From Kappaphycus alvarezii (taxonomy: Eukaryota; Rhodophyta; Florideophyceae; Gigartinales; Solieriaceae), in assembly GCA_002205965.3 (NCBI GenBank), contig NADL03000604.1, forward strand, positions 620,001 to 684,000: a stretch of DNA of 64,000 bases, written 5' to 3'. Below the pieces are notes generated by a model. The model worked only from the letters and a program-made list of their open reading frames with translations. It ran no database searches and had not been told where the DNA came from. The translations under genes were made by a program, and so were the position numbers. The first letter of the stretch is position 1; each line of letters starts with the position of its first letter. This document shows, piece by piece, positions 57,531-64,000 of the stretch.

Positions 57531-58892
57531 CTATGGGGCGGACCTGTTGGCCGGTGGGCAGGGGGGGGGTTGTATGAGAATGTCCGCGGGGCGGATATTC
57601 GTTCCCGGGACAAGCAGCGGGACTTCGTATTGGCAGAATAGGCCCGCAGCGCGAGCAACGTGGTAGGCGAAAACGTTGCGCAGCGAGTTGTGGCGGTGCG
57701 GGCGGCCGAAGCCGGCAGGGCAGAGGTCCGCCGCGTGGTCCCCGAGTGCGTCCATAGTTTGGTTGCAGTGGGCGCAGGTGAGCGGGCGAGAGTCGTCGTA
57801 TACGGGGAGGCCGAGGTGCCGGCGGATCATGGTCTGCCAGTGGGCCGAGGACACCACCGTAGCGGTTGTGGGATGGGCTATGAGAAAAGCGGCGGCGGGT
57901 CTGTTTCGGAACGCCAGGCCACGAATCCGATGTCGAACTTCTTGAGTGCTGTGCTGAGCCGGGTTGGGGTGTGTCACCCATGAGTCGTCGCGCCAGTGGA
58001 CCCTTGCCTGCGCCTCCTGCTGCACACCATTTAAGAGGGTTTGGAGGTTGGATGGTTTGGCAGCACGCAGGCTTGGGTCAAATGGGCCAATGTCGACGGA
58101 GTACGGGCGCCCAGGGATATGTTGCAGGAAGTCACGGATTCGCGGCAAGGCTTGTCGGACCAGGAACGCCCTGTCACCCCGGTATCGGTGACCAGAGACG
58201 GCGGCAGAACGTTGCGTGGTGTACGATGCCGATCTCTCACGTGCCGGAACCGCGTCGATGATACTAGCTGCGACCGAGCCGTGTAGGAACGGGGAGATGA
58301 GGGCAAATCCCTGACCTCCTTGGCGAATCGGTAGCGTAACTTGGTCCCATGCAGTGTCTGTCAGGGCGATCCCGTGTAGCTCCGAGTAAGGCGACCTCTG
58401 CAGGGCGTCAAAGGCTTGTGCAGCGGAGGCCGAGTGTTGTGGGTCGGCGAGCCGGAACGCGTGGGTGACGAGGCATGCCGACGCGCACAGCCGGTGCATG
58501 TGGAAACGGGCGCGGGGGTCACGAACGTGGGTCAGCAGTCGGAGGGTGCGGCGGCACCCCTCGACCTTGCCCCGTAGGTATGCATCGGTGAAGGCCCGGT
58601 TGCCAATCGGCGCTCCTAGGAGCTCGAAGCCGTCGCGCGAGCACTCGGACAGAGGAAATTCGCGGAGGAAGTCCGTGCGGTCCGGCAGGAGCGTGTTCGG
58701 CCAGTGAATGCGCGTCTTCCTCGCGTTGACATGGAGACCAACAGCCGGACCCTCAGCCTGCAGGAGGCGGAGAGCACGGCGTAGACCCTGGAGTGTCCCT
58801 ATGAGGGTCCCGTCGTCTGCGTACCATTGATTCAGCACAATGTTGCTGTCCTCGGCGATTTTCCGGATTAGTGGATGGATCTTGCGTACCAT
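57531..58892 (-). pseudogene. Copy C RT palm, thumb and start of endonuclease
   Basis: This 453-codon open stretch is the longest in the array. It covers YADDGTLIGTLQGLR, HVNARKTRIHWPN, the thumb with LRGKVEGCRRTLRLLTHVRD and FHMHRLCASACLVTHAFRLA, and the linker NLQTLLNGVQQEAQARVHW. The zinc box and RHNSL element follow, up to RPADILIQPP. It shows that polymerase, zinc box and nuclease are parts of one protein, as in R2-like LINEs. Confidence 0.8.
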
Positions 58893-58947
58893 TGATTCAG
58901 CACAATGTTGCTGTCCTCGGCGATTTTCCGGATTAGTGGATGGATCG
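58818..58947 (-). repeat. 65-bp tandem duplication inside the copy C RT active site
   Basis: 58,818-58,882 is repeated at 58,883-58,947 with only the last base differing. The unit encodes the segment just before and into the YADD motif (HPLIRKIAEDSNIVLNQWYA). As 65 is not a multiple of three it shifts the frame. The near-identity points to a very recent duplication or an assembly artefact. Confidence 0.95.
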
Positions 58948-60134
58948 TGAGGGAAAACAGCAACATACTGGCCGGGTCGCCCTGCTGGGTGCCCTGAGCA
59001 CTCGAGATGACCGTGTTCTGGCGATTCGGTATAAGCAACGGTGGCTGAGTACGACCGTACATCATATTCACGAAGCGGGCCAGAGAAGGAGCGAGTGCTG
59101 GAAGTCGAGACGGCATTGACTGGCGATCAACGCGGTTGAAAGCGTTGTGCGCGTCAATGAGGACCGTGGCAACATGCGGAGCACCAGTGAAACGGCGAAG
59201 CAGGGTGCGGGTGTCATGGATGACCGCGTCCATCCCGGCCTTGATACCGTTGGCCGTTTGGAATGGCTCGAGGAAGTCTCGAGGGTCATCGATGGCGCTC
59301 GGCAGCAGCGTCTTGGTGACGATGCGGCGGAGGACCGATCCCACAGCGATGGGACGGATTTTGTCCGGTTTCGGCCGTAGCGGGAGTAATGTTGCGGCAG
59401 CGAGCAGGGGCAGGACGGAGTCCGGCAGTTCCCCACGCGGATATCCGCGTCACCAACTTCGTAAGCACACTTTTTCCTGTCACCCCGGCGGCCGGGTTGA
59501 CCGATGTTTTAAGTAGCAAGTGGAACCAGCGTGCCGGCGTGCGGTCCAGTCCCGCGGTCGTATCACGAGAAATACCTCGTACAGCCTGCTCCACGGCGTC
59601 TGCCGAGATTGATGGTGGAGGAGGAAGGCTTTCTTCAGGAATGGGCGTGATCGGGCACGGGGGCGCGGGGTGAGGATCACGCAGCGCTTGGATGGTGTGC
59701 GGGTCATTCACATCGGCTGGCGGAGCGTTGTGCAGGGACCGCATGGCCTTGCCGTAGCGAGCGTCTGCACAGAGGGCTTCAGCGCGACGGGCGCGCCGTG
59801 CGTCGCTGGAGCCTGAGCCGTAAGCGGGGCGGTGCTGCTGTATCTACTCAGAGCGCGCTTCATGGGCGCGAAGGGCTTTAAACCACAGCGCGTTCCACTC
59901 AGCTCCAGTATGGGCACGCCGGATTCTCGCACCGAGTGCGGCCCATTGACCTTTGTTATGCTGCCAGCCATCCTCCCCGCGCAAGCTGCGGCGGAGGACA
60001 GCGGTTTGCAGCATGTGGAGGTGCAGGAAGGCACGGTAGGTGGCCTCGTCCCCGCTTGCGATGGCGGCGGCTTGTACCAGCTTGATGAATAGAAGCGTGA
60101 AGGGCTTGAGACATGTGAATGGGATGGTGGTAAC

Positions 60135-61135
60135 TTTATGGCATCAGTAAAGCGGGTGTCCGCTGCAGGATCCGACTATATTGCTAGCTAGGTGCTAACC
60201 GTGTGGTCCACGTCGGCCACGTGCAGCGACATGCGCGACATAATAGATTGTGCACTCGACGACCAGATTGTGCTACTAATGCGCCTAAAAATCTGAGAAC
60301 GGATAACTCCTGTTGTCGTGTGGAATTTTTTGGCAATGCGAGGCAACAGTCCCTCTATGAAGCGGACTGTTTCGGGGACGGGGAACCCAAGGAATCAAAG
60401 GCCAGCGGTTGAAAATCAAAATCGGGGGCCTGTGTAGGGTTATCGGAGGGCGGGGGAGTCGACGCGACAATTTTCTCTCCAGGTCCGTCACTTTGTTGCG
60501 GTGTGCAATTGCAGCAGCACCTCCCATTTCGCTTGTAGCTCTTGTTCTGGCATCGTCCTTGAATGGAGAGACTACGGTAACATCGCAGGCGATCGGGCGG
60601 GCCACAGTGCCGCCAGGGGCTGCTGGTGGGTGAACCAGTATGTCAGCAGGTCGCAGGTCAGTGCCGGGCACGAGGAGTGGGACCTCGAGCTGGCAATCCA
60701 GGCCGGCGGTTCGGGCAATACGGCCAGCGATGACGTTGCGAAGTGAGTTATGCCGGTGTTTGCGACCGAACCCAGACGGGCACAAGTCTACAGCGTGGCC
60801 GCTTAATCTGTCCATTTGGCGTTTACAATGCTCGCAGTTCCGAGGGAGCGAGTCATCAGAAACGGGCAGTCCCAAGTAGCGGCGAAGCATTATTTTCCAG
60901 TGTACCGCGGATATCTCCGTGTCAGCCGAGGGATGTGCGTAAAGAAAGGCAGCGCCGGGGCCTTTGCGGAGCGTTAGACCGCGTATGCGTTGCCGTACTT
61001 CTGAGTTCGTGTGTCGGTCCGGGTTCGGAGATCTAGCCCAGTGGTCGTCGCGCCAGTGAACCTTGGCCAGCGCCTCCTGCTGCACACGTTTTAGGTAGGT
61101 TTGGACGTGTGTGTGTGCAGCAGCAGGAGAAGAAG
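60135..61135 (-). mobile_element. RLE LINE array: 5'-truncated copy D
   Basis: About 1 kb containing only linker, zinc box and nuclease: VQTYLKRVQQEALAKVHW, CEHCKRQMDRLSGHAVDLC, RKHRHNSLRNVIAG, RPADILVHPP and ACDVTVVSPF, open from 61,085 to 60,285. The nuclease core residues appear intact. The family homology ends near 61,112, followed by about 20 bp of GTGTGTGCAGCAGC-type filler. The 3' UTR starts TTTATGGC at 60,135 and adjoins copy C directly. Confidence 0.75.
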
Positions 61136-61172
61136 TTTAATGCGTTCAGTATCTACTGGGGACTGGAGGAAG
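61136..61172 (-). mobile_element. RLE LINE array: 37-bp 3' stub S1
   Basis: It consists solely of the last ~31 bp of the family 3' end (TTTAATGCGTTCAGTATC..ACTG) plus a few junction bases ending AGGAAG. It is identical to the corresponding bases of stub S2 and fragment E. Confidence 0.8.
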
Positions 61173-61274
61173 TTTAATGCGTTCAGTATCTACTGGGGAC
61201 TGCGCACGTCCTAACTATGCGGTTAAGATCTAACCGGGTGTGCTTCGTCGTCCATGCGCACTGGGTAAAGGAAG
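61173..61274 (-). mobile_element. RLE LINE array: 102-bp 3' stub S2
   Basis: It holds the last ~92 bp of the 3' UTR, including the GGTTAAGATCTAACC hairpin, and ends CTGGGTAAAGGAAG at the junction with fragment E. It differs from E by about one base over the shared part. Confidence 0.85.
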
Positions 61275-62250
61275 TTTAATGCGTTCAGTATCTACTGGGG
61301 ACTGCGCACGTCCTAACTATACGGTTAAGATCTAACCGGGTGTGCTTCGTCGTCCATGCGCATCGGGGCTCGCGACAGGATAGCTTCAGCGATGGATGAC
61401 CAGAGGGTGCAACTCAGTCGCTGGTAGATACGGCGGCGGATAACGCCAACTGTCGAGTGACACTTGGACGCGATCCGCGGAACTAACTCCTCGATAAATG
61501 CAATGGTTCCAGGGGAAGGGGCACCTAGGGAATCAAACGCCAGAGGTCGAAACGTGAAGTTCGGCGTGTAGGGCGCAGAAGATGGACCAGTTGAGGGAGC
61601 GGGGAGGCGTCGGGCGATGTTGCGTTCCAGGGTTGTGACCTTATCGCGGGCCGCCAGTTCAGCAGCGCCTCCGGCGACCTGGGTCGCCTTGGTGCGAACT
61701 GCGGCCTTAAACGGTGAGACGACAGTGATGTCACAGGCAATGGGGCGCAACGTTGTGCCTTCCGGGGTTGGGGGCGGTTGTACAAGGATATCGGCGGGCC
61801 GGAGCTCAGTGCCCGGGACGAGGAACGGAACCTCGTGCCGAGTATCCAGACCCGCGGCGCGGGTAACGTGTGTCGCAATCGCATTACAGAGCGAGTTATG
61901 GCGGTGACGACGGCCGAAACCAGGGCAGCAGAGGTCGGCGGCGTGATCCCCGAGGGTGTCCAAGGGGTGGTCACAGTGGTGGCAGTTGAGGGGCATGGAG
62001 TCATCATACACTGGCAGTCCGAGGTGACGGCGGAGCATGGTCTGCCAGTGTGTGGTGTGGACCTTCGTAGCTGCCGTGGGGTGAGCGAAGAGAAACGCCG
62101 CAGCGGGGCTGCGGCGGAACGCTAGGCCACGGATGCGATGTCGAATGTCGGCGTCGCTGTGTGCGGTCGGTTTTGGGGCATTCGCCCAGGAGTCGTCGTG
62201 CCAATGTACTCTTGCCCGCGCCTCTTGCTGCACCCGTTGGAGAAGACTGG
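61275..62250 (-). mobile_element. RLE LINE array: 5'-truncated copy E with intact nuclease frame
   Basis: The minus-strand frame is open through the whole truncated copy (from beyond its upstream edge near 62,250 to 61,325): LLQRVQQEARARVHW, CHHCDHPLDTLGD..H..DLC, RRHRHNSLCNAIATHV, E-x-PFLVPGTELRPADILVQ, ACDITVVSPF, ending in SKCHSTVGVIRRRIYQRL and the C-terminus. It carries the CX2CX9HX4C zinc box, the RHN element and the PD-(D/E)XK-like residues of the LINE restriction-like endonuclease, which nicks the target strand. The break is within a few codons of the same place as in copy D. It lies 80 bp upstream of the tRNA-Thr gene. Confidence 0.8.
61322..61338 (-). promoter_or_regulatory. Conserved 3' UTR hairpin of the LINE family
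   Basis: In the RNA sense this reads CGGTTAGATCTTAACCG, a 6-bp stem with a 5-nt loop about 50 nt from the 3' end. Equivalent words stand at 50,571-50,590 (A), 54,063-54,080 (B), 57,122-57,138 (C), 60,184-60,200 (D) and 61,220-61,236 (S2). It is a candidate RNA recognition structure for the element's own RT. Confidence 0.55.
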
Positions 62251-62329
62251 ACGGTCCACGTATGACACGTGTGAATACATAGACTAAATTTTTGATTTCA
62301 TATGATCGTTTCATATGCGAAGTAATTCG

Positions 62330-62402
62330 GCCGCTATAGCTCAGTTAGTAGAGCGCTTGACTAGTAATCAAGAGGTCTCGAGTTCAAATCTCGATGGTGG
62401 CT
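62330..62402 (+). tRNA. tRNA-Thr (AGU anticodon)
   Basis: All four arms fold. The acceptor GCCGCTA pairs with TGGTGGC with two G-T pairs; the D stem is GCTC/GAGC. The anticodon stem CTTGA/TCAAG carries the loop CTAGTAA (anticodon AGT), and the T stem TCGAG/CTCGA carries the loop TTCAAAT. No intron and no encoded CCA are seen, as expected for a eukaryotic nuclear gene. The discriminator base is T. A and B boxes for RNA polymerase III are the normal internal ones (TAGCTCAGTTAG and GTTCAAATC). The nearest T-run is about 120 bp downstream, so the terminator is unusually distant. Confidence 0.9.
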
Positions 62403-62650
62403 TCAAATTGTGCTCTCGTCGGTCGTTGCGCTGAGGGTGGTTGCTGCCGTAGCAGGGAACCTCTGTCAGATTTCTCTTGCGATGGAATCCATACTCAACC
62501 CAGCCATATACCCGTCAAAATAGTTTTTAAAAAATAGTTGAAATCAGCGACGACTATAACTTGCAGGGAAGAATGCATTCGTTTTTTCAGAAATCAGAGC
62601 CGTTCTATGGACTTTGAGACACTCCTTTACAGCAAATAGTCTCCATGGGG
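62403..62650. other. Short intergenic spacer
   Basis: No feature is seen apart from a TTTTTAAAAAAT tract at about 62,523, which could serve as a distal polymerase III terminator for the tRNA gene. Confidence 0.4.
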
Positions 62651-64000
62651 TCCACTGCACGCTCATTTTTCAATGTTTCAATCTTTTGAAAAATTTAAAA
62701 AATGAAAAAGTGAAACGAGATATGACAAAAATTTCAATGTTCAATCTTGAAAACCATTCTATAGGCTCTGGAAATTTTTAATCTGAAACTGATGGAAAAG
62801 GCCTTTTGCATTGGACCATGTCCACCGGCACAACTGTTGTCGCATATAGGAACTCATTAAAATTGTGAAAACTAGATAGACTTCCCATATGCCCCACTAC
62901 CGTACTGTTGTTACCGAAAAAGTCACTAGAATTATCCGGGTTACACCCTGCCAACGAGAATGACTATGCAATCGCCACCTGGTCACCTTCGACTTTCCCT
63001 GACAAAGCGCAACTGTTTTCGTGCTTCACTGTGCTGCTATATCTCATACAGTTTCAAAAATAATGCATAAAAACGCTTTTTTTATTAAGCACTGTGGTCG
63101 CAGTATCAACTATTGCTCATGTAGGATTTTAAATCAATGATGGTAGAAGAGAGGGAAATGTTCGCCAACGTCACCCGTCTGACTTTGCTAAGCATGACAC
63201 ATCAATTGGTGACGAACATTTCCAATAGTTATATCGATTAACCACCCAACAATTTACCATTTTGTTCTCTCGACTAACACTACTTTACTCACAAAGAGTC
63301 TGTCAAAGAACGGACAATAACGCCACCTTTTCTATAGAAGGTATGCTCAGTGTTACATTGCGAACTTTAGCAAAAAAGAGTTGCTTGGAGGTTGGATAGC
63401 TGTATGGAATCGTCTTTTCCACAATTTAGATATTCTTCACACATACAGTTTACGCCCTAAATTAATGTTTAGATTCAATTTCGTTCCCACCCCAGTCAGG
63501 GACAAAATTCCGCCAAGAAGCAATAAGGTTTAGTGGAAATCGACCCAGTCCGTTATACGGTTTGTTGGCAGCTCTGGATTGTGTAGCAGTAGAAATTCAG
63601 CAACTCAGGCTTTCTGACGTTCCAGAACTACGGAAATGTTACAACAGGAAAGTGTTTTTCACTTCGTCGTTCAAGCTGCAGTCAGTGCAAACTTAAAGGT
63701 TACTTTTGTATCCGCGAGACATGCAGACTCTACTCATGACCCTTCCGCTTTTAAATCAACGAAACTGGCCGATTCATTTGCGTCCAATGTTTTTTCGAGC
63801 TGAGCGGCGATTGCTGCAGATAATACATATTCTCACCCCGTACAGTGGAAGATATTTAACTTTGATACAAGACTCTTTTAATTTTTACTTTCCATCGCGA
63901 CATATCACTGTGGAGCAAGTATTCGGTGTCCTAGTAGAGCGGTTTGGTATCTTTTGGAGTCCGCTTCACTTTGAGCTTGGTAAAGTAACAATAATTAAAC
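62650..64000 (+). mobile_element. PIF/Harbinger-like relic 2, cut by the window edge
   Basis: The left part (62,680-62,850) aligns with 23,640-23,830, both having a CTTTTGAAA..AAAGTGAAA end-like region and a TTTTGCATT..TCCACCG block. From about 63,480 the DDE transposase is legible in broken frames: GLLAALDCVAVEIQQ (first aspartate), RKCYNRKVFFTSSFKLQSVQ, an ADSTHDPSAFKSTK-like box in another frame, and DSFNFYFPSRHITVEQVFGV with the catalytic glutamate, then FGIFWSPLHFELGKV. It continues beyond 64,000. Confidence 0.65.

Larger units (their letters stand above)
57076..60134 (-). mobile_element. RLE LINE array: copy C
   Basis: About 3.06 kb. The minus strand starts at 60,134 with coding already under way (TTIPFTCLKPFTLLFIKLVQ), so the 5' end lies some 50 bp further in than that of copy B. 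Pieces are 60,100-59,286 (one stop near 59,850), RT 59,344-58,868 and 58,892-57,531, then the nuclease to 57,160. YADD is intact at 58,812-58,823. The nuclease region has CAHCNQTMDALGD..H..DLC, PHRHNSLRNVFAYHV, RPADILIQPP and ACDLTVVSPF. The 3' UTR starts TTTACTTC at 57,076. A 65-bp tandem duplication at the active site breaks the frame. Confidence 0.75.

Noticed and set aside
61322..61338. tRNA-derived 3' tail of a SINE
   Set aside because: The 3' repeats contain a small hairpin but no A/B boxes, and they are contiguous with LINE coding sequence in copies A to E.

Overview
The window looks like nuclear DNA of a photosynthetic eukaryote, most probably a florideophyte red alga of the Chondrus/Gracilaria kind. 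The reasons are: a compact island of intron-poor genes with tight convergent spacing; a nuclear DNA gyrase B carrying an organelle transit peptide; a eukaryotic CPSF73 gene; a eukaryotic tRNA-Thr(AGU); and long flanking tracts built almost wholly of decayed LTR, DIRS-like, LINE and DNA-transposon copies. The taxon is inferred from layout and gene content only.

Layout. 1-26 kb is a repeat graveyard: a dispersed palindrome-bearing repeat (1.8-2.3 kb), two minus-strand DIRS-like retroelement relics (2.4-6.5 and 8.6-10.5 kb), a relic Copia element (10.7-13.2 kb), and a second Copia element whose two ~120-bp LTRs, primer-binding site and polypurine tract are recognisable (13,207-19,411). A PIF/Harbinger relic with probable inverted ends follows (23.6-27.0 kb).

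27.5-36.0 kb is the gene island: a membrane-anchored thioredoxin (+), ribulose-phosphate 3-epimerase (-), a SpoU/TrmH RNA 2'-O-methyltransferase with one intron (+), CPSF73 (+, interrupted by three one-base frameshifts) and GyrB (-). The genes are housekeeping functions of separate pathways (redox, pentose phosphate/Calvin cycle, organellar RNA modification, mRNA 3' processing, organellar DNA topology), not an operon.

36-49.3 kb returns to mobile DNA: a LINE 3' relic with a restriction-like endonuclease (RLE), a large broken piggyBac/DDE_Tnp_1_7-like transposase (38.6-42.2 kb) and a fragment of its paralogue (44.0-44.4 kb), a palindromic 16-bp tandem array, a pogo-like fragment, and a delimited Harbinger transposon with perfect 28-bp inverted ends (47,027-49,281) carrying convergent transposase and coiled-coil DNA-binding genes.

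49.3-62.25 kb is the most unusual part. At least eight copies of an RLE-type (R2-like) LINE family lie in one orientation. The four largest consecutive copies (A, B, C, D) are joined head-to-tail with no spacer, next to 37-bp and 102-bp stubs sharing the same 3' end. A tRNA-Thr gene lies just beyond the array, and another Harbinger relic runs off the right edge.
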